Positions 15,133 through 23,557 of a stretch of DNA of 64,000 bases are shown one piece after another. A program made the translations under genes and the position numbers. This DNA is from Candidatus Lindowbacteria bacterium RIFCSPLOWO2_12_FULL_62_27 (lineage in GTDB: Bacteria > Lindowbacteria > 2-12-FULL-62-27), in NCBI GenBank assembly GCA_001784175.1, contig MFPR01000017.1, forward strand, positions 1 through 64,000, in the 5' to 3' direction. Below the pieces are notes generated by a model, which saw only the letters and a program-made list of their open reading frames with translations, did no database searches and was not told where the DNA came from. The first letter of the stretch is position 1; the number at the start of each line of letters is the position of its first letter.

Positions 15133-16263
15133 TTATGCGGTGGTTAATTCCCATAAAACAATCTCGGGTGGGCAAAGAAACCGCACGCGCGGAGAGCCAC
15201 GGCCTTCAAGACCAATCCCTCTCGAAACGTACAGAATCATATCGCCCACCTGGTATCGACCCGATTCGAAGCGCTTCCCATATAGTGACGACGTATATAA
15301 TGCGCCATAGAAGGGCAGGCAAACTTGCCCGCCATGAGTATGACCGGACAATTGAAGATCAATGGCCATCCGGGCCGCATCAGGCGCGATATCCGGCGTG
15401 TGATACAGCAATAAGGTAAATCGGTTGGACTGGCCATCTAGGACAGATTGAAGGCGAGGGGCATCTACAAAAGGTTTGTGCGTGCAATCAATACCCACGA
15501 GATTGATTATGTCGCCTCGAATGTCCACCGTAATCGTTTCGTTTCGAACCAGTTTGATCGGCAAGTCCTCGAAAAGATTTTCTACAATGTCCGCCTTGTC
15601 GACCACGGGACTGCCCGTTACGGCATAGATGCCAAACGGGGCCGAAAGCGTGCGCAGTACTTCCCTCGCGTCCTCCCATGTTTCCTGCGCGTAGATATAG
15701 GAAAGATTCAGATAATCGCCGGTGAGAACAATCAAATCGGCCGATATCGACCGAACCTCCTGGATAAGCCGCCGCTCTCGTGATGTGATACGCTCGATAT
15801 GCAAATCCGAAAGATGGAGAATCCGGATCGGCATATTTGATTTCAATTTCTTTGACCGTAACATTTGGCAGCTGACTCGAAGCTGCTGTGGTTCGATCCA
15901 AAATCCATAGACAACGAGTAGTGTCCCAATGAGATGGGCAGGAATGAGAAACTGAAACGGCAAGAACGCCCACGGAATTCTGAGGCAAGCCAGCATAAGG
16001 GTTGGCGGCTTGGCCGGACCGAATGATCTCCCGGTAGCAGGAAGTGCGGCCAACAGCGCCCAGTCTGAAAGGAAAAAAACATATGGGATGACGGCATATG
16101 GCCACTGGCCACGCGCTGGAATCCAGGCAAGGCCGAAAAGGATTGCGGCAAAAATTGCTGACGGTAACCGTTCTACCTTGTCCAGAATATCCAGAAGTGA
16201 GTTCCTCCACCCGCTGCCAGTGCCAGGGAAACTGCTGTGTTTGGAGTAGTCAGCCCTGGACAT
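15133..16263 (-). CDS. Membrane-anchored calcineurin-like metallophosphoesterase
   Basis: The N-terminal ~140 residues have about four membrane segments. A metallophosphoesterase domain follows with HLSDLH, LTGDYL and a C-terminal LSGHTHGGQVCLP motif, as in the YkuE family. The usual GNHD motif is replaced by AVTGSPVVDK, so one metal ligand and a catalytic His are missing and activity may be lost or altered. ATG 16263 was chosen; the frame is open further upstream. It is the first gene of the cargo block beside the prohead protease. A second, intact relative lies at 18.6-19.4 kb. Confidence 0.78.
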   Translation of the reverse strand: MSRADYSKHSSFPGTGSGWRNSLLDILDKVERLPSAIFAAILFGLAWIPARGQWPYAVIPYVFFLSDWALLAALPATGRSFGPAKPPTLMLACLRIPWAFLPFQFLIPAHLIGTLLVVYGFWIEPQQLRVSCQMLRSKKLKSNMPIRILHLSDLHIERITSRERRLIQEVRSISADLIVLTGDYLNLSYIYAQETWEDAREVLRTLSAPFGIYAVTGSPVVDKADIVENLFEDLPIKLVRNETITVDIRGDIINLVGIDCTHKPFVDAPRLQSVLDGQSNRFTLLLYHTPDIAPDAARMAIDLQLSGHTHGGQVCLPFYGALYTSSLYGKRFESGRYQVGDMILYVSRGIGLEGRGSPRVRFLCPPEIVLWELTTA

Positions 16264-16294
16264 GGAGGGACCATCGGCGGAATTGAACCGCCAA
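16262..16294 (-). other. tRNA 3'-end-like fragment
   Basis: On the minus strand, GGCGG-TTCAATT-CCGCC forms a perfect T-arm with a canonical T-loop, followed by an acceptor-like GATGGTCCCTCCA. No matching anticodon arm, D-arm or 5' acceptor strand exists upstream; that region is the end of a membrane-protein gene. It could be a remnant of an integration site in a tRNA or tmRNA gene, or chance. Confidence 0.35.
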
Positions 16295-16307
16295 CCCCCG
16301 CGCATCG

Positions 16308-17057
16308 TCAACCCCCGACAAACCCTTTTGCCATGTTCCAGACCGCTTCAAAGAAATTGCTCTGGATCTTCCGGAACAGGGCAAACGACTCTGGATTGCC
16401 GACGAAGGGCCTCAATATCCACGACATCTGGGCCCCGACAAACCCGTAGATCAATATCCAGATTCGCAGAATCGTGAGGTTCGGCTCCCGCCCACTGCGC
16501 TCCGCCAGACTTGTCATGGCTCGCCAGATCCACATCACCCCGAACGCGCCTGCAATGGCGCACATCGCCACGTTCAGCAGCGTGATAAAATCGTGGCCGC
16601 CGGCTGAGATCGCGAAAAACAGCAGGATCGGCGCAAACGACGCCAGAATCGTGGCCGTCAAATACGCCGCCATGGACAGCACCGCCGTGCACTGGAGAAA
16701 CGAGAGTTTCGACCCCAGAATCACATTGAACGTAAACAGCGCCGGCAGGCAGATCAGAAGCGACAGCACGATCAGGGTGGGCACTTTCAGGCCGGCTGCC
16801 GGAATCTGCCACCCCGCCGCGAAAAACCCTAGCCCCAGCCCATAGATCACAGAAAACGCGAGCGTCCACCGTGCAAAATACGCGATCGTGGGTAAGAGAT
16901 CCTTCCCCTCGGCGATTTGCGCATAGAGTCTCTCCGGAGCCCGCAGGACCAGCGTCCCGGGCGTGGCATTCGGCGGTATGGGTTCTTCTTCGAAATCGTC
17001 TTCCGGTTCCGGCTCCGCGGGCCGTTCACCGGCAGTGTCGGTTGAAACGGTGTCCAT
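16308..17057 (-). CDS. Conserved polytopic membrane protein
   Basis: ATG 17057 has an excellent AGGAGGTGAT site. A ~55-residue acidic, Pro-rich cytoplasmic N-terminus is followed by about six membrane segments. The C-terminus (FVGAQMSWILRPFVGNPES, then NFFEAVW) matches a conserved family of membrane proteins that I recall carrying the WILRPF-I-G signature, some annotated with an unrelated WH2 name. Its biochemical role is unknown. It may be part of the envelope assembly encoded by the surrounding block. Confidence 0.6.
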   Translation of the reverse strand: MDTVSTDTAGERPAEPEPEDDFEEEPIPPNATPGTLVLRAPERLYAQIAEGKDLLPTIAYFARWTLAFSVIYGLGLGFFAAGWQIPAAGLKVPTLIVLSLLICLPALFTFNVILGSKLSFLQCTAVLSMAAYLTATILASFAPILLFFAISAGGHDFITLLNVAMCAIAGAFGVMWIWRAMTSLAERSGREPNLTILRIWILIYGFVGAQMSWILRPFVGNPESFALFRKIQSNFFEAVWNMAKGFVGG

Positions 17058-17140
17058 CTGGCATCACCTCCTCAACGGAATCCCTGGCCGTAGGTCAGGG
17101 CCTTGTTGATCAAGGCATCATCCGGAGGTGATACACTTCA
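17058..17140 (-). promoter_or_regulatory. Inverted repeat covering the ribosome-binding site of the 16.3-17.1 kb gene
   Basis: ATCACCTCC beside the start codon (the antisense of the Shine-Dalgarno site) pairs with GGAGGTGAT about 65 bases away (near 17125-17133). Between them lies an imperfect inner hairpin, CCTGGCC/GGTCAGG. In the transcript this could hide the ribosome-binding site. The rest of the gap to 17279 shows no gene. No known riboswitch class was recognised. Confidence 0.35.
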
Positions 17141-17279
17141 CATCTGGGCTGCGGCTTTCAATGAGGAAATATAAAGAACAATTCCGAGCGTGCCACATCC
17201 GGTACGCTCACATGACGTCTACAAATCTATCCCGAACGATTTCGAATTGCAAGTATTTGACCAAACACCTTCCCGGTCC

Positions 17280-18380
17280 TTAATCAACATGGCCACGTAT
17301 TTTACCTGCTCGTCCAAGCGGCCAGTAAATGGAAGTCACTTTTCCAACAATGTCCTTCCGCTCTACAAATCCCCAAAAGCGGCTGTCCTTTGAGAAGTCG
17401 CGGTTGTCGCCCATGACAAAATATTTGCCGGGCGGCACGGTCAACGATTTCATATCGTCCCGGTCCGGCAGATAATTTTTGTCTCTATGAATGGCGTAAG
17501 GTTCAATGACGGGAGTGTCATTCACGTAGACCTCTTTCCGGACGATCTCGATCCTGTCGCCGGGTACTCCAACAAGGCGTTTGACAAAATGTTTATGCTC
17601 CGCTTCAAACCAAAAAACAATAATATCTCCCCGTCCTGGCTCACCGACCTTATAGTGCAGCTTCGAGACCAGCATTCGATCGTCCTTGATCAAAGTATTC
17701 TCCATCGCCGCGCTGGGAATGAAGAATGCCTGGGCCACATGTTCTCGAATGGCGAGTGCCAGTGTCAGAGGCCCGACGAACATCTCGACAATAATAGCCA
17801 CAACAAGCATTTTCACTCTATCGGGCATTTCGTTTTCCTTCCGGGAACGGCTTCGGTAGGCATCAATGAGTACCGGTATCAGGATTATGATGGAAAGAAT
17901 CTCATTCAAAATCTTTTCCTCGGCCTTGGATAAATTGAGCGTTCCCTCCTCAATGTAATGCAATTGAGCATAAAACACGAAGCATATCCCAATGAGAATG
18001 CCGACGCCCTTCGCCCATTCTCTATTGAAGAATTGTCCAAGGCTGGGAAAAATCACAGACAGAAACACGGCGATCCATGGTTTGGAAGAACGATGAGGGC
18101 TTGTTTTGGATATACGGTAGGCGTCGACAAGCACATAAATCTGTGAAATCGCACAAACACAGATCAGGAAAACCGCCGCCGGTGTCAGCCCCTGAAAGAA
18201 ACAGAAAAGAGCAGCGATGACCGAGAGATTAACGGCACAGAAAAATACAATTCCACGCGTTTTCTTCCCGCATAAACACTGGCCCCAACCGGCAACGAGC
18301 ATGCTCCAGCAAACAAATTCCCATGGCGAACGCGCCAGAGGGGTAAGCGGCGGCGCGGTATTTTTAATCACAATACTCAC
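17280..18380 (-). CDS. lepB: Signal peptidase I with an extra membrane N-terminus
   Basis: The C-terminal half is a complete type I signal peptidase. The nucleophile Ser lies in FIPSAAMENTL (about residue 223), the general-base Lys in HFVKRLVGVPGD (about 267), and box E reads GDNRDFSKDSRFWGFV. The usual PSGSM is PSAAM. Unusually, ~180 N-terminal residues form several membrane helices in two repeated units, each with a Pro-Trp start and a GQ-x-x-x motif. ATGA coupling joins it to the small pilin-like gene upstream. A dedicated peptidase inside the cargo suggests that it processes cargo-encoded exported proteins. Confidence 0.88.
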   Translation of the reverse strand: MSIVIKNTAPPLTPLARSPWEFVCWSMLVAGWGQCLCGKKTRGIVFFCAVNLSVIAALFCFFQGLTPAAVFLICVCAISQIYVLVDAYRISKTSPHRSSKPWIAVFLSVIFPSLGQFFNREWAKGVGILIGICFVFYAQLHYIEEGTLNLSKAEEKILNEILSIIILIPVLIDAYRSRSRKENEMPDRVKMLVVAIIVEMFVGPLTLALAIREHVAQAFFIPSAAMENTLIKDDRMLVSKLHYKVGEPGRGDIIVFWFEAEHKHFVKRLVGVPGDRIEIVRKEVYVNDTPVIEPYAIHRDKNYLPDRDDMKSLTVPPGKYFVMGDNRDFSKDSRFWGFVERKDIVGKVTSIYWPLGRAGKIRGHVD

Positions 18381-18622
18381 GGCTTCCCAGGCGTTACATG
18401 ATTCGATGGTTCTTTTGAATCTAACGAATCTCTTCCCTGTGGACGAATCTGTTGTTCAACTCTCTGCTTTTTGGCCGCCTCCATGGCCTTTATCAATTTG
18501 GGAATGGCCAGAGCGGTAAGAATCCCAAGAATCGTAATGAGCCATAAGATTTGGATAGTACTGTCAAAAACCACCGATCTCTTCTTCGTTTTAGGATCCT
18601 CGTCCGTATAAAAGACTGACAT
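18377..18622 (-). CDS. Small membrane protein with a pilin-like hydrophobic helix
   Basis: This 81-residue protein has one hydrophobic helix (ILWLITILGILTALAIPKL) very like the N-terminal helix of type IV pilins and pseudopilins, including the conserved Ala-Ile-Pro end. However, the prepilin cleavage site and Glu5 are missing, and the helix begins near residue 24 after a charged segment. The C-terminal tail is hydrophilic. It overlaps the signal peptidase gene by 4 bases. A similar short protein lies at 26.3 kb. Kinship with pseudopilins is inference. Confidence 0.55.
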   Translation of the reverse strand: MSVFYTDEDPKTKKRSVVFDSTIQILWLITILGILTALAIPKLIKAMEAAKKQRVEQQIRPQGRDSLDSKEPSNHVTPGKP

Positions 18623-18634
18623 ATTATTTGCGGT

Positions 18635-19420
18635 TCATAGCCTTATTACAGTAATTTCAGGCCTACAGTTAAATCGAACTGGGAATGCGTAGGTCCCAAT
18701 TCCAGGATTTACATATAGTGGCCCGGCTGGTGTATGAAACAATCCCTTATCGTAGTTACCCACCCCCGGCGGGAGGATCAAAGGTCCCAAGAACGGAACT
18801 CTCACCTGGCCGCCATGGGAATGGCCAGCCAGAATGAGATCGAATTTTTGCTTCAAGTAACTCAATTCGTCGGCCATTTTAGGATAATGCACCAACAAAA
18901 TCCTTTTCGCGCCATCCGTTTCATCGAATCGATTTTTTGTGAAATAATCCTGAGAAAATCCATCTATCCCGATGATCTCAATATTTTCTTCGGGAATTCG
19001 GACGCGTTCGTTAACGAGCCAATCCCCGCCCGTCCTGCCAAATGCCGCCTTCATGACATTGAAAGGCGCGTTACTCCAGTGATCATGATTTCCCGGTACT
19101 CCATAAATCGGGCATTTTATTTTTGTCATAAAATCGAGTGCCTCGTTTAAATAATGAGCGTCTTCCACGGTGTCTCCCGTAAAACAGACAAATTTCGGGC
19201 TGATGGCGTTGATCTTTCTGACCACGCATTCGAGATATGATCCATCTCCTTTGTAGTGGAGATCCGTAATGTGGATGATTGTTCTTTCCCGGTTTGCATC
19301 AGATAACTTTATCTCTTTGACATCAATCCATTCTGACTCGATCAGAATGGGGTATGCGGTGGCCACCGCGATGGTGGAATAGACCCCGATACGGATAAAG
19401 TTACGTCTGCTGATTTTCAT
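18635..19420 (-). CDS. Tat-exported calcineurin-like metallophosphoesterase
   Basis: ATG 19420 gives MKISRRNFIRIG, a clear twin-arginine signal, followed by a hydrophobic stretch, so the 261-residue protein acts outside the cytoplasmic membrane. All phosphoesterase motifs are present: HITDLH, FTGDTVED, GVPGNHDHW, LLVHYPK and LAGHSHGGQVRVP. The overall plan matches YkuE/UDP-diacylglucosamine hydrolase-like enzymes, suggesting a phospholipid or nucleotide-lipid substrate; the substrate cannot be read from sequence. It is a likely active counterpart to the degenerate enzyme at 15.1-16.3 kb. Confidence 0.85.
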   Translation of the reverse strand: MKISRRNFIRIGVYSTIAVATAYPILIESEWIDVKEIKLSDANRERTIIHITDLHYKGDGSYLECVVRKINAISPKFVCFTGDTVEDAHYLNEALDFMTKIKCPIYGVPGNHDHWSNAPFNVMKAAFGRTGGDWLVNERVRIPEENIEIIGIDGFSQDYFTKNRFDETDGAKRILLVHYPKMADELSYLKQKFDLILAGHSHGGQVRVPFLGPLILPPGVGNYDKGLFHTPAGPLYVNPGIGTYAFPVRFNCRPEITVIRL

Positions 19421-19421
19421 C

Positions 19422-20387
19422 CTATTTTTCGGGTGCTGGGTTCTGACTACCGCTTTCGACAGCAGGCGGCTGTTTCCGCTCCATATCCAACTGCAACTTG
19501 GTAACCTTCCACGAAACCAAAACAACAATGGCTATAAGTGTCACGGCGAGAGAACTGAACAGTATTATTTTGAAAAGCAAAGGTTTTTTCGCGTATTCAT
19601 CCGACATCGATTCTTGCTGATTGCCAGAATAATCAGAATAAAATTTATCGTCCAGGTTCGAGGGCACAGGATTGACAGTATAACGTTCCTCGGCATCGCG
19701 CGTCATCTGTCCTTCCGCGATCAATCGTTGAGTAATTTGGATAATGCGCCGCTGAGATATCGCAATGCTTTTTTTGTCCAGTTTTCCAATATACTGAATG
19801 TCCTCCTCCATCATTTGCGCGGCTCTTTTTGACATGTTGGAGTAAATCAGCGCTTTGATCGCCGGTACCGTATCGATCAACGCGCATGCCAGCTCTCTTG
19901 TATCGACTTCCCGCAATACACGACGAATGGCGTATTTATCCAATTTTAACAAAAAATCGAACGGTTCAGATTTGTATTCCAAGTTTCTTGAAATGCCGGG
20001 CGATATTTCATCAAGAGCGTCAAGGAACGCCTGCTCGTGAAGCGGGTGCATTTGATGTAGAACCCATGAGAAAACGGCTTGAGGTGAAGTATGCGGCGGG
20101 GTATCCGTTAATTTACCTTGTCTCCAAAATTCTTTGGATGAGCCATCGAACGGCCCTTCGTATGGATGAATGCCAAATATCGCCAAATTCAGAAGCCTGC
20201 GCGGGTCCTTATTACTTAATTGGTCAAGTATACTAGCGTCGAGTACATCGCTCGGGCTCTTCACAATCGCGTCCAGATCATCCGCGGACACAGTGTGGGC
20301 ATCTTTCCATTTTTTGCTCAGAACCTCTCTAACAGCTCGAATTAATCTGCGTTCTTTCGGTGTCAAATCGTCAAATGTTTCTGTCAT
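19422..20387 (-). CDS. FliG-like protein with a C-terminal membrane anchor
   Basis: Residues ~100-230 follow the FliG middle and C-terminal domains. A segment like FliG M (VLHQMHPLHEQAFLDALDEI) leads into FDFLLKLDKYAIRRVLREVD, LACALIDTVPAIKALIYSNM and SKRAAQMMEEDIQYIG, then ITQRLIAEGQM. In the flagellar rotor this domain contacts the stator. Here a membrane helix (about 268-290) and a short Pro-rich tail follow, absent in flagellar FliG, and no flagellar genes are nearby. The N-terminal ~95 residues are unrecognised. It may be a structural ring or rotor-like part of the neighbouring GspE/GspF machine; that is inference. Confidence 0.7.
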   Translation of the reverse strand: MTETFDDLTPKERRLIRAVREVLSKKWKDAHTVSADDLDAIVKSPSDVLDASILDQLSNKDPRRLLNLAIFGIHPYEGPFDGSSKEFWRQGKLTDTPPHTSPQAVFSWVLHQMHPLHEQAFLDALDEISPGISRNLEYKSEPFDFLLKLDKYAIRRVLREVDTRELACALIDTVPAIKALIYSNMSKRAAQMMEEDIQYIGKLDKKSIAISQRRIIQITQRLIAEGQMTRDAEERYTVNPVPSNLDDKFYSDYSGNQQESMSDEYAKKPLLFKIILFSSLAVTLIAIVVLVSWKVTKLQLDMERKQPPAVESGSQNPAPEK

Positions 20388-20539
20388 CGCAACGGGGACC
20401 TCCCGTAGATATTGGTCATGAAAAATCTGCCGAAAAACTGAAGCATACTTTTCATATCAGCTCCCCCGGCTCTCCTGATCAAATTGACTCCGTGAACGCG
20501 ATCTCTCGCCCCTTCGTACAATCTCCACGCCAGATTCAC
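20384..20539 (-). CDS. Possible small protein upstream of the FliG-like gene
   Basis: A 51-codon frame from GTG 20539 ends in TGA overlapping the FliG-like start (ATGA). The predicted product has a basic amphipathic pattern and a C-terminal stretch MKSMLQFFGRFFMTNIYGR. An internal ATG (20455) behind GGGGGAGCTGAT would give only 23 residues. The overlap argues for translation; no family is known. It fills most of the gap 20388-20569, where nothing else is visible. Confidence 0.35.
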   Translation of the reverse strand: MNLAWRLYEGARDRVHGVNLIRRAGGADMKSMLQFFGRFFMTNIYGRSPLR

Positions 20540-20569
20540 AACCCATAACTCGCCGGTCGACTGTAAAGA

Positions 20570-21460
20570 TTATCTGACGCCAAATTCAAATACCTGTCGG
20601 AGGTGATCGCTGCGGAGGGAGTATTTCAATCGATATTCATGTGCAATGACCCGCGCGCCATAAATGCACTGATCCAGCGCGTAGACAGGTATGGGCATCG
20701 GCCATGTGTATGACCACCCGCCACCCACGGCATCGTACGCATGCTGATAGGGCGTGGGCAACGGATCCAATGCCCTCGACCTGCGCGGCGAGTTGAAGTC
20801 TCCCACGACCAGGTCTGGATTGTGCTCCTTCATGGCATCAACCAGAATCCGTAGTACCGGATCTCGAACGTTTTTGATCGGGGCCGCAATGTCAACGGCA
20901 AACATTTTCAATGGCGTGCTGTCTATCACACAGTCAGCAGAAAAAATCCGAATGTCGCCAGCCTCAATGAGCCATCCTTTGTTTAGAATCTCACCACGCA
21001 CGGCGATCACAATTGAACCACCCTGCGCGATGGTTGCCTGGCCCAAGGCTCTCGCCAAATCTTCAGAGGCGAATTCATTTGGCGTCTCGTTCAGTACAAC
21101 GATGTCGGCGGATTCCTCTCTAAGTTGGTCGCTGATCGCTGGCCATCCCAAGCGCCCCCAGTAGACATTCCAATGAACGAGGCGGAGGGGTTTTCTGACT
21201 TCTTCTCGTGGTGGTGTGCTCCAGCGATTTTCGAGACCCACAACGACTACAAGCGAGGCGACGGCGAACACAATCGGCAACAGGGCGCTCCATAGGAGAC
21301 GGCGTCTGTAGAAGAGAAATGCGGCGACAGTATTGGCAATGAAAACCACCGGTGTGGGAATGTAGAAAAAGAGGGCCAATATCCAGTTTGTATCCCGCGC
21401 GATTTGCCCTGTAGCCCAAGCCGCAGAAAACAGAACCACGCACAGCAATAACATCGTCAT
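20570..21460 (-). CDS. Membrane endonuclease/exonuclease/phosphatase-family hydrolase
   Basis: Three N-terminal hydrophobic segments precede an EEP domain with LRLVHWNVYWG, VVLNETPNE, LVVGDFNSP and the terminal LRSDHLRQVF. These are the metal-binding Asn, Glu, Asp-x-Asn and Asp-His motifs of the superfamily. The membrane anchor favours a phospholipid or envelope phosphodiester substrate over DNA, as in related VanJ-like proteins. It is one of several phosphohydrolases in the cargo block. Substrate unknown. Confidence 0.75.
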   Translation of the reverse strand: MTMLLLCVVLFSAAWATGQIARDTNWILALFFYIPTPVVFIANTVAAFLFYRRRLLWSALLPIVFAVASLVVVVGLENRWSTPPREEVRKPLRLVHWNVYWGRLGWPAISDQLREESADIVVLNETPNEFASEDLARALGQATIAQGGSIVIAVRGEILNKGWLIEAGDIRIFSADCVIDSTPLKMFAVDIAAPIKNVRDPVLRILVDAMKEHNPDLVVGDFNSPRRSRALDPLPTPYQHAYDAVGGGWSYTWPMPIPVYALDQCIYGARVIAHEYRLKYSLRSDHLRQVFEFGVR

Positions 21461-21494
21461 GAGATATGGGCGTACTCTTGTTTCAATTCTCTCT

Positions 21495-21800
21495 TTACTT
21501 TCCTCTCCACCAATCCACGATATTTTTTGCCATGGTGGATTCGTATTCTGACACGCCTACCTCGGCCTTAAGTCCCATGTCCTCTGTGATAAGTTTGTCC
21601 AGATGTTTTGCCAACTCATCCACCGAACAGCCCCGTTGCAGCATCGAATGGATTTTCGGCGCATAGGTGTCATATTCATCCGGTGGGTTGCCAGTCGCCT
21701 CTAGGCTGGAAATAACGTCGATTGGGTCCCAATCGCGGAGGAACTCTTTGATTTTTTCTAATTCGGCAGCCACTTCGCGCCTTTGCTCCTTTTTATTCAT
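21495..21800 (-). CDS. Small acidic protein (DUF1871-like)
   Basis: This 101-residue soluble protein has a LRDWDPIDVI segment, then PPDEYDTYAPKIHSMLQRGC and LAKHLDKLITEDMGL. The pattern recalls DUF1871-type proteins often found near toxins or in immunity-like settings; I am not certain of the match. No catalytic residues are evident. Confidence 0.5.
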   Translation of the reverse strand: MNKKEQRREVAAELEKIKEFLRDWDPIDVISSLEATGNPPDEYDTYAPKIHSMLQRGCSVDELAKHLDKLITEDMGLKAEVGVSEYESTMAKNIVDWWRGK

Positions 21801-21821
21801 AGGCTGGCTCCTCCATGTATA

Positions 21822-22220
21822 TTATTGGAATATGGCCACGACGTGCGGGCCAAGAATGATGAAGCCTATTATTACTGCGCCGATAGCAGAAATTAAGACC
21901 GCCCCCGCGGCAACATCTTTGGCTTTCCCCGCCAGTGGGTGAAACTCTGGCGAAGCCACGTCGGTTAGAAACTCAAAGGCCGTGTTAAGCGCCTCGGCTG
22001 TCCAAACGGAAATAATTGACAAAATAATCCAGCACCACTCGGATTTTGATAAACCAAATACGAAGCCTGCTATCGTCACGGCAATTGTGGCGAAGGCATG
22101 CACCCAAGCATTCCGTTGTGTCGCCAGCATGACGGCTATGCCTTTAAGGGCGCAATAAATACTTCTGATGCGCCCTGTAAATGTAAGCTGCTTATTATCC
22201 CTTCGTCCTTCGTTATTCAT
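21822..22220 (-). CDS. dgkA: Diacylglycerol (or undecaprenol) kinase
   Basis: The protein is about 132 residues with three membrane helices. It has the DgkA signature in its second half, with EALNTAFEFLTDV followed by HPLAGKAKDVAAGAVL, which contain the Glu, Asn and Asp of the active site. It phosphorylates membrane diacylglycerol or undecaprenol. ATG 22220 overlaps the upstream gene by 8 bases; TTG 22229 is an alternative. Together with the phosphoesterases it points to membrane-lipid phosphate metabolism within the cargo. Confidence 0.9.
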   Translation of the reverse strand: MNNEGRRDNKQLTFTGRIRSIYCALKGIAVMLATQRNAWVHAFATIAVTIAGFVFGLSKSEWCWIILSIISVWTAEALNTAFEFLTDVASPEFHPLAGKAKDVAAGAVLISAIGAVIIGFIILGPHVVAIFQ

Positions 22221-23448
22221 AGTATTCAATCCATTCTATCCTCCCTCTGTAGTCTACCCGTTCAGTGCAATCTATCGGTTTATTGAATTTACTGCACATC
22301 TCTTTGATTTCTGCGCCAAGAACGCCCGCATATGGGGACAGAACATCCGATACTTTTTCCATCGTCATAGCTGGCAATAGATTGATGTCTGGTTTGGCAT
22401 TCAGCGCGAGCCTATAATGGACCTCCCGCTCGCAGGCTCTGATCCTGATTGTACCCTCGAATGGTATGCGGTTGGACGTGGTAAACCCGGCCAGATGCAA
22501 AAAACGCAGCAATATGTTTTTGCCGTTTAATTTCTCCACCTGGAAGTGCACCACCCCACCCGATCCCCCGGCCACCTCGATGACGGTTTTATCAGGGGAA
22601 AAACGGAAAACGATTCTGTGGACATCAGATTTGATCATTTGCATAAAAAAGGGTCTTTCGAAATCTATTAACTCGGAGGTTTTTTGACAAATAGTGTCAC
22701 CCTCTTTTCTATCGTTGTACTGGCAGATATCGTGAGGGAAAAAAGCGCCATAGTCGTTCGACTCTGTCACATGAATTCTGGACACCATCGCTTCATCCGA
22801 AAACAGTACGCGAATTTTTTCGATGGGTTCGATAATACGTGGTTTTGATGTCAGTTCTTCGAGCCTCTTCGCATTTTTGTCTGCTAGTTCCTCCTCCATG
22901 GTGACGATCTTTGTATATATCTTATCCTTATCCAGGGTCTCCGCCACCTTGGTGATGACAATCTGATGACCACCATGACCGTCGAAATTGGGCGTGGACT
23001 CTATTTCGTAGCTGACCTCCTTACGGGTATCTTTGACTCGTCCGGTCAATTTCAAAGCGCCTTTGGACTTCATGTCTGCATCCAATGAAATCCCGCCCAT
23101 CTGACGGAGTCTCTGTAAAATATTTTTGGGATTGAACCCCTTTTTGGTAATCGTCTCATTGGAATCCAGAAGAATTTTTATCTCGGCTGGGTATATCTGG
23201 ATAACAATGGAATCAAAATTGTTCTTGTATATGATGTCGCCGAATCTACTTGAAAAAAAAGTAACGTGCCCGACTATATTGTCTGCGTGCATCAACTTGG
23301 TGTATTCATCCGAGTTTCTATCGGTCGGGAGCAACCTCGAGTAGTCGTTGTCTTTAGACCAAGCAATGTCCCTCATTAAAATGTCGTCCGACAACAATGC
23401 GCTCAATTCAGATTTCAACGAACCACAAACCTCATTGAAGTCGTTCAT
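22213..23448 (-). CDS. Protein with two GspE N2-like modules and no ATPase
   Basis: The 411-residue protein contains two repeats of a pattern seen before the ATPase core of GspE/PilB. The first has NILQRLRQMGGISLDADM. The second has NILLRFLHLAGFTTSNRIPF followed by GTIRI. These resemble the RIKVMAGLDI-x-E-R-x-P-Q-G segment where substrate and membrane partners bind. No Walker A or B motif is present. The likely duplication and loss of ATPase suggest a regulatory or adaptor subunit. The match is by eye and weaker than for the true ATPase at 29.6 kb. It is coupled to the 32-residue gene upstream. Confidence 0.5.
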   Translation of the reverse strand: MNDFNEVCGSLKSELSALLSDDILMRDIAWSKDNDYSRLLPTDRNSDEYTKLMHADNIVGHVTFFSSRFGDIIYKNNFDSIVIQIYPAEIKILLDSNETITKKGFNPKNILQRLRQMGGISLDADMKSKGALKLTGRVKDTRKEVSYEIESTPNFDGHGGHQIVITKVAETLDKDKIYTKIVTMEEELADKNAKRLEELTSKPRIIEPIEKIRVLFSDEAMVSRIHVTESNDYGAFFPHDICQYNDRKEGDTICQKTSELIDFERPFFMQMIKSDVHRIVFRFSPDKTVIEVAGGSGGVVHFQVEKLNGKNILLRFLHLAGFTTSNRIPFEGTIRIRACEREVHYRLALNAKPDINLLPAMTMEKVSDVLSPYAGVLGAEIKEMCSKFNKPIDCTERVDYRGRIEWIEYYE

Positions 23449-23543
23449 TCTGGTTTCACCTTTGCTGGACCCATCTCGGTGCCATGAAACAAATACCGCA
23501 CCGGCGCATACACCGTCATCATGACAAGAACAGCAGTGTTCAT
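23445..23543 (-). CDS. Small membrane peptide, 32 residues
   Basis: ATG 23543 lies behind AGAGGTGAT at ideal spacing, and the TGA stop overlaps the next start (ATGA). The product has one short hydrophobic segment (TAVLVMMTVYAPVRYLF) and a charged tail. Strong ribosome-binding site and coupling make it a credible gene; function unknown. Confidence 0.5.
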   Translation of the reverse strand: MNTAVLVMMTVYAPVRYLFHGTEMGPAKVKPE

Positions 23544-23557
23544 TTTTTTATCACCTC

